Shown here: one piece after another, positions 25,633 to 34,476 of the stretch
Layout of the letters: every line of letters starts with the position of its first letter
Position numbering within the stretch: the stretch's first letter is position 1
Source: Streptomyces cupreus
GTDB taxonomy: Bacteria > Actinomycetota > Actinomycetes > Streptomycetales > Streptomycetaceae
DNA: 64,000 nucleotides
Assembly (NCBI RefSeq): GCF_014257025.1
Contig: NZ_JACMSF010000025.1
Coordinates: 1-64,000 of the forward strand
Direction of reading: 5' to 3'
Position numbers and translations under genes: made by a program
Notes under the pieces: generated by a model
Databases searched by the model: none
The model's input: the letters and a program-made list of their open reading frames with translations, nothing else
What the model was told of the DNA's origin: nothing

Positions 25633-25971
25633 TCAGTCGGGGAACTGGAGGAACGCCATCTGCACGCGCAGCAGATGGGCGTCAGGGGAGGTTTCTTCAT
25701 AGCGGTCCATGACCTTCTGGTATCGGCTGGCCTCGAAGTCCTCGCAGGCCCTCTCGTGCTCGTCCAGGCCGCAGGCCAGGGCGAGTGCCGCGCCCTCGCG
25801 CAGGGCCTCCCGCTTCGTGGCATACACCCACACGTCCAACCGCCCGCCGCCGCTGTAGCCGCGGTGCGCCAGCGTCCAGACCGCGGGAGCCTGTGTGGTC
25901 TCCACCTGCCCGCCTGGCCGGTAGGGGCGAGAGGCGACCTGCTGCCTGATGAACCCCGAATAGTCGGCCAC
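25633..25971 (-). CDS. Hypothetical protein, 112 aa
   Basis: An intact small soluble protein (starts MADYSGFIRQQVASRPYRPG, contains VWVYATKREALREGAALALA). Composition and coding periodicity are convincing. I recognise the type only as a Streptomyces hypothetical. It is oriented opposite to the broken DUF6192 gene, from which it is separated by about 100 bp. Confidence 0.6.
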   Translation of the reverse strand: MADYSGFIRQQVASRPYRPGGQVETTQAPAVWTLAHRGYSGGGRLDVWVYATKREALREGAALALACGLDEHERACEDFEASRYQKVMDRYEETSPDAHLLRVQMAFLQFPD

Positions 25972-26013
25972 TTCGGCACGGTACTGCCTGCACCGTCACG
26001 GCTCGGGGATACC

Positions 26014-26221
26014 TCAGAAGGTTGCGCAGCAAGGGTGGTTCCGCGGCCCGCTGAGTGTCCGGCCGGCAGGCGGGTCCTGGCCCACGGCGGCCTCGTCGTC
26101 CGCGACGATCTCCAGGTTGCGGCAGGCACGGCAGACGTTGCCGACGCCGCCCATGCCATACGGCCAGGACCCGGTCCCGCAGTCTGACCGCAAGCCCGCC
26201 GATCGCATGGACCAGGGCCAC
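26014..26221 (-). pseudogene. Short remnant of a small protein with a CxxC
   Basis: One minus-strand frame starts MALVHAIGGLAVRLRDRVLA and a second continues with NVCRACRNLEIVADDEAAVG and ends at 26014. Read together they make a plausible roughly 65-residue protein with one frameshift near 26150. Family unknown. Confidence 0.3.
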
Positions 26222-26359
26222 GACGACGTTCTCCGGCGGGTGCGGCTACTTGTGAGGAGAAGCATTGAGCCGGGGTAGAAGAGCCGCACCCGACTCCCTT
26301 GACACACAGCACTTGTGGATACGCGCGTAAGCGGAAGTCTGCGCGCAGGCTCCGGGATG

Positions 26360-28237
26360 TCAGCCGCCTGGGGTCACCTGGTTCATCGGCAGCCACAGTG
26401 TGGTGTTCGAGGACGGGCCAGTGTTCGTCTGGCGTAGGCGGGTGAGTTCGGCGTCGGTCAGGGCCCGGTTCCAGACGCGGACCTCATCAATGCCGCCGGT
26501 GAAGAAGGCCCGGCTGTCCATGCGCTGGCCGATGTGCACCCCGAACGGCGAGTTGCGGCTGACCGATCCGGACACGTCCGCTGTGCTGAAGCGCCTGCCG
26601 TCGAGGAACAGGGTGAGCCGCCCGCCACCGCGGCGCAGGGCGAGGTGGTGCCAGCGGCCGTCATTGTGCGCGGAGGTGGTGCTGACGGAAGCCGACCGTA
26701 CGATCGTCGCGCCGCTGCGCACCGTCATCACACCGCGCACCCGGTTGCTCGCCGGTTCGCCGCGCAGCCAGAACTGGGGCTGGCTGCCGCCGACGCCGCC
26801 CATCCACAGCAGCGGCTGCTCACCTGCCCGACTGGTATAGCGGAACCACAGGGAAGCGGTGAAGTTCTGGGTGCCGAGCGCGAGTGGGGGGCGGAACGGC
26901 AGGCGCACCGCGTCGTCGGCGCCGTCGAAGGCCAGGGCGCCACCGAACACGCCGGCTGTGGTCGAGGCCCCGCCCAGTACGCTCGCGCGCTGGGCGGACG
27001 GGGCGTGGTCGGCCGTGGCCGGGTCGGGGCCGCGGCGCGGTGTGAGCCATTCCTCGTTGAAGCGGGCGAAGCGGATCTCGTCGCGGGCGTCGACGGTGCC
27101 GCCCTCATACATCAGTCCCACCACGTCACCACCGATGTGCACCATGTCGGAGTAGCCCGACCAGTCCTGGGTCACGAAGGTGCCGCGGTCCACGCTCTCC
27201 CAGGTGCTGCCGCCGTCATAGGAGGAGCGGATCATCATGGCCCGGCGGCGGTCCGGATCGCCGGGGCAGGACAGCAGGATGCGGCCGCCCAGCTGCAGCG
27301 CCGAGCCCTGAACCTGCGGCGCGTAGAAGTCGGCAAGGGCCCGGAACCGGGTGGCGAAGCTGGCTCCGCCGTCCAGGCTGACGGTCTGGGTGCGGTGGCC
27401 GAGATCGGTGCCGTCCTCATCGCGACCGCTGACCAGGACGGCACCGTCGGTGCGCTCGGTGAGGGTGAGTTCGGACGGCTTCTGGCGGAAGGTGCCGTCG
27501 GCGGCGACGGGCCAGGAGTCGGTGGCGCCCCTTCGCCAGGTGGTGCCGCGGTCGTCGCTGACGATGAGGGCTGCGTGATTGGCGGTGACCCGGCTGCCGT
27601 TCCAGGTCTCGGCGTTGACGCCGAGGACCAGCCGACCGCGGTGGCTGCCGCGGGTGAGCTGGATCCCGTGGACGGGGCCGGTGGCGTACCAGGAGTTCCA
27701 GTTCGGGGGCATGATCTGCGCGCTCAGGTCACGCGGCCGGGACCAGGTGCGGCCGTCGTCGTCGCTGTACTGCAGATGAGGGCTGCGCTCACACGGCACA
27801 GCGCAGCTCGAGCCGTCCGCACTGGCCGGGTTGTGTGTCTGCGCCAGCAGGATCCGGCCGGTTGCCCGGTCCACGACCGGGGCGGGGTTGCCGTGGGTGT
27901 CACCGGCACCGTCGCTGACGACCCGCAGCGGCCCCCAGGTACGGCCGCCGTCCATCGAGCGTTTCAGCACGATGTCGATGTCCCCCGCATCCCCGCAGGT
28001 GCGATGACGGCCCTCGGCGAACGCCAGGAGCGTGCCCTGGCCGCTCTGCACGACCGCCGGGATCCGGAAGCACGCATACCCCGGATCCTGGGACACCTTG
28101 AAGATGACCCGCTGCTCGAACAAGGGTGCCGCCTTGGCGGGCTGGGCGCCGGCAGGGCCCGCGAACGCCGCCGCGGCCGCCATGACGACGCCCGCAGCGA
28201 GACCGGCCCCCAGACGTGCGCGAAGCCCCGACCGCAT
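26360..28237 (-). CDS. Secreted exo-alpha-sialidase (GH33) with C-terminal LamG-like domain
   Basis: 625 residues starting at ATG 28237 with a classical signal peptide (MRSGLRARLGAGLAAG, then a hydrophobic Ala/Val run to AGAQPAKA). The propeller begins with the sialidase FRIP motif (ACFRIPAVV) and contains Asp-boxes SMDGGRTWG, SDDDGRTWS, SDDRGTTWR and SYDGGSTWE. About residues 440-620 form a concanavalin-like LamG/pentraxin domain (SLWFRYTS, DGRWHHLALRRGGG, GGIDEVRVWNRALTDAEL). It would release terminal sialic acids from glycans outside the cell. It is monocistronic as far as visible. Confidence 0.9.
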   Translation of the reverse strand: MRSGLRARLGAGLAAGVVMAAAAAFAGPAGAQPAKAAPLFEQRVIFKVSQDPGYACFRIPAVVQSGQGTLLAFAEGRHRTCGDAGDIDIVLKRSMDGGRTWGPLRVVSDGAGDTHGNPAPVVDRATGRILLAQTHNPASADGSSCAVPCERSPHLQYSDDDGRTWSRPRDLSAQIMPPNWNSWYATGPVHGIQLTRGSHRGRLVLGVNAETWNGSRVTANHAALIVSDDRGTTWRRGATDSWPVAADGTFRQKPSELTLTERTDGAVLVSGRDEDGTDLGHRTQTVSLDGGASFATRFRALADFYAPQVQGSALQLGGRILLSCPGDPDRRRAMMIRSSYDGGSTWESVDRGTFVTQDWSGYSDMVHIGGDVVGLMYEGGTVDARDEIRFARFNEEWLTPRRGPDPATADHAPSAQRASVLGGASTTAGVFGGALAFDGADDAVRLPFRPPLALGTQNFTASLWFRYTSRAGEQPLLWMGGVGGSQPQFWLRGEPASNRVRGVMTVRSGATIVRSASVSTTSAHNDGRWHHLALRRGGGRLTLFLDGRRFSTADVSGSVSRNSPFGVHIGQRMDSRAFFTGGIDEVRVWNRALTDAELTRLRQTNTGPSSNTTLWLPMNQVTPGG

Positions 28238-28931
28238 ACAAGACCCTTCGATGTGACCGTTCATCCCGACAAACCACGCCCAACCTATGCACGACGGGCA
28301 GAATTTGACGTCAGAGACACGCCACAGAAGGAACATGGCGCACCACGCGACCAACCCCAGGGACATCCCCCTGCCGGGCACGCCTGCGCCGCGCCGATCA
28401 TGAACGGACACCCCCCGAAACCGTCACCCGCCGCCCGCGAACACACTGCTCCAGCGTGACCCTCCGCCCGGCACAGTCCGGCGCCGGCCGGCAGAGGACG
28501 GGACGCGGGGGTGCCGCACGCCGGCGCGAGACCGGAACACCACACCCCCAGCACCCCGGCACCGGACAACATGTCCGCAGCACCCCGTCGGCCGTGCGGC
28601 CCCCGAAAACCAGCAGAACACACTGCTGCACGCCATGTAACGGGCGCGAACAGCCCCCGCAACACCGGGACATGCCATCACCGCCAGACAGTGCGGAACC
28701 GGTCAGTACCGCAACCACCAAGCCTCGCCAGGCTGGCCAGGCTGCGGCACAGGCTGCACAGCGGACAGCGGGAACCGGCACCGGCCGCAGCCACGGGCGG
28801 CTCTCCGGCAGCGATGAGCGTGAACGCAGGGGGAGTTGACGGCACACGTATGGTGGATAGGGAAACGCATCAACGCCCGCCCCGGGCCGTGAGCCGGGCG
28901 GGCCGAACGGGGGAAGAAAGGTGCGTGCCCG
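28238..28931. other. Long intergenic region upstream of the sialidase
   Basis: Nearly 700 bp with no supportable gene. Open frames here have proline/arginine-rich shadow composition. It must hold the sialidase promoter (leftward) and that of the small gene at 28932. Confidence 0.5.
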
Positions 28932-29126
28932 ATGACAATCGGGCTCCTCTCCACGATTGCTGCCGTGTTCTACGGCGGCACGGTCTCCATCCTCGCCCTG
29001 ACCGCGACCTTCGCTCCACGCCCCACGCTGCGGCGTGAAGCACGCAGCACCCTCGCCGTCCTGGTACCAGGAAGGTCAGCGGAACCGCAGCAGCCAGACC
29101 CCGCAGCAGCAAGCCCACACAACTGA
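28932..29126 (+). CDS. Small membrane protein, 64 aa
   Basis: Starts MTIGLLSTIAAVFYGGTVSI, a single hydrophobic helix of about 25 residues, followed by a basic then polar, Pro-rich tail. A purine-rich site (GGAAGAAAGG) lies about 15 bp upstream. Family unknown; single-helix proteins of this sort are common in Streptomyces. Confidence 0.45.
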   Translation: MTIGLLSTIAAVFYGGTVSILALTATFAPRPTLRREARSTLAVLVPGRSAEPQQPDPAAASPHN

Positions 29127-29189
29127 ACGGCCACAGCAAAACCACGCGGCCACACACAGCCCGACCGGCCAAGCCGCCAAAGGCACCCA

Positions 29190-29599
29190 CCCCAACGGAT
29201 ACCCCACCCGCTGCGGATGCGGGCACGTTCCTTGCCCTGGGCGGCGAGCACGTCGAGGTGGCGGGCGCTGGCGTTGCGCCAGCGCAGGCAGCGGTGCAGG
29301 TCCCGGGTCTGCGCGGGATGACTGCGGTGGAGGGGAATCGGCCAGGGTGAACTGCCGCAGCGGGCCGACGTACGCCTCGACCGGGTTGGCCCAGGAGGCG
29401 CAGGTCGGGGGAAGCACAGCTCGACCTTGTTCTTCTCCGCCCAGCGGCGGATGTCCGCACCGGTGCGGGCGCAGAGGTCGTCCAAGATGACGCAGACCGG
29501 GGCGCCGTCGGGCCGGGCGGCGCGAATCGACTTCAGCGCCCCGAGGGTGTTGGCGCCCCTGCGGCGACGGCTGACGCCCCACAGACGGTCGTCGCCCAT
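29190..29599 (-). pseudogene. IS630-family transposase, C-terminal remnant
   Basis: From about 29599 leftwards the frame has LGALKSIRAARPDGAPVCVI, LDDLCARTGADIRRWAEKNK and VELCFP. It shifts at about 29415 to CASWANPVEAYVGPLRQFTL, then back for the tail around HLDVLAAQGKERARIRS. This is the last DDE block of IS630. The N-terminal half is absent and the piece interrupts the adjacent NB-ARC remnant. Confidence 0.75.
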
Positions 29600-29620
29600 G
29601 GAGTAACAACCCCGTACCCT

Positions 29621-30480
29621 TCAAAAAGGCCCGATCGGGCACAAGCAGTGACCATAGAGCGGGAGATGGGGTCCGGCGCGAAGCAGGAACGCATCCGAAG
29701 CAGTCGCAGCGCGGTGAGGATGCGTGTCTCCAGGTGGTCGAGACAGACGTTCCACGCGGCCGCGGCCTGAAGCTGGTCGTCCGGGGTGGGGAGACATCGA
29801 GGAGTTCGTTGCGCTTGTGTTCGAGCAGGCACAGGTACTCCGACAGGGCATGCCGGTCTCCGCGCGCCAGGCGGCGACCTGCAGCAGAGCCAGCGGGAGG
29901 ACACCGAGGGCGTCGGCGAGGCGGTCCGCCTCGGAGTCGTCGAGGACGTCCCCGGAGGGGCCCGAGCGACGCAGCAGTTCCTTGCTCTCCTCCCGGGTGA
30001 AGACGTCGACCTCGAGCGAGTGGCCCACCACACTCCAGCGCCGGCTGCGGGAGGTGACAAGGATGGTGCCGCTTCCACGTGTGGAGAAGCAGTCCTGGAC
30101 ACGCTCCGGACTGTCCGCATGGTCGAAGATCAGCAGCCAGCGCGAGTACGGCCACCCCTCCCGCAGCGCCTCGCGCACCCAAGGCCCCGCGATGTTGGCC
30201 TCGGCGCCGCCAGTCCGACCCGCAGGGACGCCACGGTGAACCGGGGCACGGAGGGCACGTCGGCCGTCTCGAACAGCTCGTCCGCGCCGAGCAGGACCGC
30301 TCGGTACCCCCCTGGACGTCCGCGAGCCGTGCGCGTACGTCGTGCAGCGCCCGGGCAGTGTTCCTGCGACGGGACGCGCCAATAACGCCTGGCGGATGTT
30401 GGGGCCGAACGTGAAGGCCAGGTCGGCCGCGCGCCCTCAACTCCCGGGCCCGTGAGGACGACACGCACGGTCGGGACCGG
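29621..30480 (-). pseudogene. NB-ARC/STAND NTPase remnant, multiply frameshifted
   Basis: Minus-strand pieces in different frames give NB-ARC segments: REGWPYSRWLLIFDHADSPE (Walker B region), GSGTILVTSRSRRWS (sensor), VDVFTREESKELLRRSGPSG and ADALGVLPLALLQVAAWRAE (GxP motif). At least three frame changes are needed. The P-loop is not readable and the 3' end runs into the IS630 remnant. Same architecture class as the intact gene at 49020-51356, but not a copy I can align closely. Confidence 0.65.
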
Positions 30481-30783
30481 TCCACTTCGGGACGAGCACC
30501 AGACCTCAAGATATCTGTCGATTCGCCAACGCCCATCGGAGGGACGCTGAGATGGGATGGGGGCTGGGACAGCTGCGTGGCCGACAGCGAGGCAAGCACG
30601 TCATACTCGGTCGGCAAGAACGTATTCGTGATCAGGCCCCGGACCGGGCCGGTGGACCGGCAGGTCTCTGACCATGAGGGACAACTTCAAGGACAGGGAC
30701 GTCGTCTGAAAGGCAAGCTGTAGAACGGGGCGCCATGTCCCGTACGATCGAACCGCGGAATGACGCGTAGAACTTGACGCGCA

Positions 30784-30840
30784 GAGGGCCCCGTCCCCGG
30801 GGGACGCTACCCCCCGGTTCCAGGGCCCTCCATCCGCGAC
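30784..30840. other. Structured non-coding segment (nested inverted repeats)
   Basis: GAGGGCCC (30784-30791) pairs with GGGCCCTC (30833-30840) around an internal hairpin with arms near CGTCCC and GGGACG (30791-30805). It sits between a pseudogene and the terminator at 30846. It could be part of a bipartite terminator or a small RNA; nothing decides. Confidence 0.35.
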
Positions 30841-30845
30841 ACAGC

Positions 30846-30884
30846 CAGTGAGCCCGGTCGTTCGCTATTCGGCCGGGCTCACTG
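30846..30884 (-). terminator. Strong hairpin, probable terminator of the small gene at 30921
   Basis: CAGTGAGCCCGG at 30846-30857 pairs perfectly over 12 bp with CCGGGCTCACTG at 30873-30884, with a 15-nt loop. It lies 37 bp past the stop of the minus-strand gene 30921-31067. There is no U tract, as is usual in high-GC actinobacteria. Confidence 0.65.
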
Positions 30885-30920
30885 CTTGCCCGCCGCTACG
30901 ACCCGCTCACGCCTCTCCTG

Positions 30921-31067
30921 TCAGGAGAAGTGCTGCACCACGAGGTTGACGACGCCCGCCAGCACCGGCGACCAGTCGATCAAGAGCTGCCGGATGAGCC
31001 GACGCCGTTCCCGGCGCCGCTCGGCGGCATCCTGGTCACCGTCCCCAGCGGTCGTCTGTCCTTCCAT
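30921..31067 (-). CDS. Very small protein with amphipathic/hydrophobic C-terminus
   Basis: A 48-residue product, MEGQTTAGDGDQDAAERRRE at the start, then a basic stretch and a hydrophobic tail (LLIDWSPVLAGVVNLVVQHF). Start ATG 31067 follows GGAGGT-like bases read on the minus strand. A strong terminator lies immediately downstream. The charge-then-hydrophobic layout resembles small membrane-active peptides or subunit-docking peptides; function is unknown. Confidence 0.5.
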   Translation of the reverse strand: MEGQTTAGDGDQDAAERRRERRRLIRQLLIDWSPVLAGVVNLVVQHFS

Positions 31068-31416
31068 ATGGACCTCCGTGGTATCCGAGGAAGCCCGGCA
31101 GGACCTGCTTGCCGGACCTTCACCAACCGGTCGGTGAAGTACGAGGCGGACGCCACGAAGGAACATCCCCTGAGCCGGGGTTGTGACTCCCCGGCCCTAC
31201 GAGCCCACGCCTATTTGCTAGTTGAGGGGAGGACGTGCCAAGACTGGCAGCGGTCGCGGTGCGTTGCAACACGGACACAAGCCACGAAGCCGTGGTACCA
31301 GGGCCGCTCTTTTTCTGGCTCAACAGCCTTGTCGCCACCCTGCGGGTGAGTCGAAGACCCGCGGGATATGAGGGCATCGCACGCTGAGCACCAGGAACAC
31401 CGCATGGAGGCCTTCC
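31068..31416. other. Gap without a supported gene
   Basis: No convincing reading frame. It separates the small gene from the VMAP-C remnant and may hold the small gene's promoter near 31080-31150. Confidence 0.4.
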
Positions 31417-31970
31417 TTAAAGCTCACACTCCAGAGGGAAGAAGCACGCCCTGTCCTCCCCCGGACGGCTCCAGTGCGGATGGCTGTCCGCCGAGCGCCC
31501 CCGCAGCCGGCGCCACCTGTTGCGCCAGAGCCGGTGCCAGGCGGCCCGCTGCAGGCGCTCCAGTCTGCGCACCACCACCGGACAGTCCAGGACCAGCGGG
31601 ATCGGGGAGGTCGAGTCGGACTCCTTCGACCACCACTCGACCGGCTCGTCCAGCAGCTCCCAAGGCAGGACGAATCCAAGGATCGCCGGCTGCCGCAGAT
31701 CGGACCACTTCTCCCGACCTCCCCGCATCCGCCTGGTGCGCAGCTCGGCCAGCGAGCGCAGGAGCGGCCGCGCGCCTGCTCCGAGCCGATCCCCTGGGCT
31801 TCTCAACCAGCCTCAACCACAGGGGCATTGTCAGGGGCGGCCGGTAGCTGACCTGGTGAGCCACACGCAGGGCTTCCGGGTCGAGCTGGCCCCTGACTGT
31901 CAGACAGCTCTCTGCGTGAGCACGAAGCCGTGGATCGGCGACAGTCACGGCGGACATGAGTATCGATCCT
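31417..31970 (-). pseudogene. VMAP-C-domain protein remnant (vWA-MoxR conflict system)
   Basis: The downstream minus-strand frame reads LRQPAILGFVLPWELLDEPV, EWWSKESDSTSPIPLVLDCP and VVVRRLERLQRAAWHRLWRN. This is the pattern I know from VMAP-C, the C-terminal domain of vWA-MoxR-associated proteins. Upstream, in another frame, is VRGQLDPEALRVAHQVSYRP. A frameshift near 31800 separates them and the N-terminal effector part is missing. Such proteins belong to predicted ternary conflict systems (MoxR ATPase, vWA protein, VMAP effector); no MoxR or vWA gene is in the window. Confidence 0.55.
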
Positions 31971-32039
31971 GACGGGCAGTCCGATCTTGCTTCGTGCACG
32001 ACGACACGGAGCGCACGACACGGAGCGCACGAAGTGGAG

Positions 32040-32500
32040 GTACCGAGTGCTCATCGTCGACACCGACGTCGTCCGGGCGGAAGGAACGCCAGCTGCGGGC
32101 CGGAAAGCTGACGTCTCCTGCCTGCGGGGCCGTGCTCGCGCCACGGGGACACCGCCGGAGATCCGCGATGATCTCCGGGGCCCGGCTGTTCGTACGTCCT
32201 CGCCGTTCACACTGCACAGGCTGTCAGATCACCCACATGCTGCTGCCGAAGATGCTGTGGCCGCGGCGGACGGACGCTGCCGAGGTGATCGGAGCCGGGC
32301 CGGAGACAGCAGCCCCGGGCCCGGGGCAACGCCAGGTCGCCGCCCATCTATGCCAGGCCGAGGGAACTCGAAGCGAAACGCGGAGGCTGGCTTGTCCCGG
32401 TGATCGACTTCGCCCCGGACGTGCCGAGATGGCGCCAGGTGTACGAGGTGGTCCGTCAGCGCTCCGGCGGTGGATGGTCGGTGACGGTGGCTGCGCGCCG
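32040..32500 (+). pseudogene. DUF6431-like helix-turn-helix protein remnant
   Basis: The frame contains RQLRAGKLTSPACGAVLAPR, LFVRPRRSHCTGCQITHMLL and RRTDAAEVIGAG, with two CxxC-type pairs as in DUF6431 (a zinc-ribbon plus HTH protein found beside IS elements). The continuation is broken and changes frame by about 32340. Remnant of a mobile-element-associated gene. Confidence 0.5.
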
Positions 32501-32611
32501 CCACGGCGGCTCTCAGCCAGGGCCGCTTCCAGCCCGGCCCTCCACGACATGCCCGCACCCGATCGCCAGGCCAAGCCAGGATCTGGTTCGACTCGCTCGA
32601 CAGGTGACCCC

Positions 32612-33104
32612 ATGCGGCCGTCCCCCGACCACATCCGCGCCATCGGCGCGGCGTACCTCACCCGCTAGCCATCCGGGCGCGATGCCCTGGCTGCGCTCTT
32701 CGACGCTCTCACCGGCGACGACGACCCGACCAACCGCAAGACCTTCCCGCGCACGTGACCCGCAGCGCCATCGTCATCGACAGCAGCAGCCGGGTGCCGC
32801 ACATCCGGCACGAACACAACGGGCAAGGCCCTCGCGCCCGGCGGCCACAACGAACCGGGCGACCAGAACCTTCCCCGTGCCGCCCTGCGCGAGCTGTTCG
32901 AGGAAACCGGCATCCCTCACGACGCCGTCGTCCCCCTCCCGGGCGCACGTGGACCTCCGCTGGTCCTTCCTGCAGCGGGCCCAACACGCGGTGACGCTCC
33001 AGACCGAAGAGGTCAGCGGCTTCGAGTGGCGATCCTTCGGGGACGCCGCCTCGCCCACCGTCCGCGCCAAGCTGGCCCTCCTCCGCCGCCCTATTCATTC
33101 CTGA
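32612..33104 (+). pseudogene. NUDIX hydrolase, stop codon and frameshifts
   Basis: ATG 32612 begins MRPSPDHIRAIGAAYLTR and meets TAG at 32666-32668. The same frame goes on with DALAALFDALTGDDDPTNRK, then shifts near 32755. The Nudix box appears in a further frame as LPRAALRELFEETGI, with the usual leading Gly segment degraded. It ends at 33104, 22 bp before the cytidylyltransferase gene. The pair may once have been an operon. Confidence 0.65.
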
Positions 33105-33126
33105 CACACAGTGACGGGAGTCCGCC

Positions 33127-33898
33127 GTGGCCGCCACCACAGCCTCACCGTCAAGCACAGCACCCCGCCACCACATTGCCGTCATCCCCTGCCGCTGGGG
33201 ATCCTCCCGATTTCCGGGCAAGCCCCTGGCGCAGCTCGGGGGCAAGCCGCTGCTGTGGCACGTCCATCAGCGCTGGCTGGAGGCGAAGCGCCTCGACAGC
33301 ATGGATCGTCGCCACCGATGACGAACGCATCGAGGAGGCATGCCACGAACTGGGCATCAAGTGCCTGCGCACCGGAGAACACCTCACCGGCACCGATCGC
33401 GTCGCGCAGTGCGCGGAGCGCCTGCCCGCCGACGTGTCCATCAACGTCCAGGGCGACGAGCCGTTCCTCTCGCCCGCCGCGATCGACGCCGTCTGCGAAG
33501 CTCTGGAGCAGCTGGCACCCGGAACGCTCGCGGTGAACGCCTACACGGAGCTGGATGACCTCGGTGCCGTCCTGGACCACAACGTCGTCAAGGTCGTCGT
33601 CGATACACAGCACAACGCCCTGATGTTCTCCCGGCAGCCGATCCCCCATCCGCGAGGAGACAGGCCGAGCTACCGGCGGCAGCTCGGGCTCTACGGCTTC
33701 ACGGGAACGGCCCTCAGCCTTTTCCGGCACCTCCCGCAGGGGCCGCTCGAGCCAGCCGAAGGCGTGGAGATGCTGCGCTTCGTCGAACACGGTCACGACA
33801 TACGGATGCTCGCCGTCGAGGACGAGGGAATGGCGATCGACACACCAGAAGACCTCGCGAGGGCCGCCTCGCTTGTTCCTTCTCAACCGATCCGGTGA
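33127..33898 (+). pseudogene. kdsB: 3-deoxy-manno-octulosonate cytidylyltransferase-like (KdsB), one frameshift
   Basis: From GTG 33127 the frame has HIAVIPCRWGSSRFPGKPLA (the CTP-binding signature) and LLWHVHQRWLEAKRLDS. At about 33300 the frame shifts to WIVATDDERIEEACHELGIK, then INVQGDEPFLSPAAIDAV, LYGFTGTALSLF and the C-terminal IDTPEDLARA. Apart from one indel the protein is complete (about 255 residues) and well conserved. Members activate KDO, or related 8-carbon sugars, with CTP. KDO lipopolysaccharide does not exist in Streptomyces, so a different polysaccharide or a nucleoside-like metabolite is the likely context. Confidence 0.78.
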
Positions 33899-34476
33899 CC
33901 GGTCCGGTTCCGGTGCAGAGATCCGCCGCGCCCAACGTCCTGCCGACCCGGTGCCGGCCGTCGCGTCCGTCCGGCATACGGTGCTCGACCGTCCGCTCAA
34001 AGCGGACCGGTTCCACGTCCCCTACCACCGGCACCGCCACCCCTTCTGCCGCACCAGCTTGGTGCACCCCGGGGTCTTTGTACGCGACAGGGAAGCTGCT
34101 TCCGGCCGTGCTCAGCATCGACGTGGTCGAGGTGCACGGGTCCCTGTCAGAGCACCACATCGTGCGTGCTCGGCTCGGCGGCGGCGTCCTGGCGGAGATC
34201 CTCAACGCTCTGTCTCCCGGACTGTCTGACGCAGCCGTTGACCGAAGCCACCACCGTCACGAGTCGGAGGGCCCACCCGCCGGAGCAGCGGCACCCTCGG
34301 CGTTTTGGCCACCGCGGTTCAGAGCCTGGCCCTTTGTGCGGCAAGGGTCGGTGCATCGCACATGCTCCGCCGCACGCTCTACCGCAAGGTTCGAAGTCCG
34401 TCCGAAACACGGGTGTTCGAAATCCTGGCGGGGTCGTTAAACCTCATGACCCAGCCGCGACGAAGGGGGAGCCACG
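33899..34476 (+). other. Region of unclear coding remnants
   Basis: No intact gene. Short protein-like stretches appear in different plus-strand frames, for example HTVLDRPLKADRFHVPYHRH and SIDVVEVHGSLSEHHIVRAR, suggesting one badly decayed gene between the KdsB-like gene and the ABC exporter. Family not recognised. Confidence 0.35.

Noticed and set aside
26534..28459. A 641-codon plus-strand frame opposite the sialidase
   Set aside because: Antisense shadow: Gly/Val/Ala-rich with no motif, while the minus strand has signal peptide and Asp-boxes.
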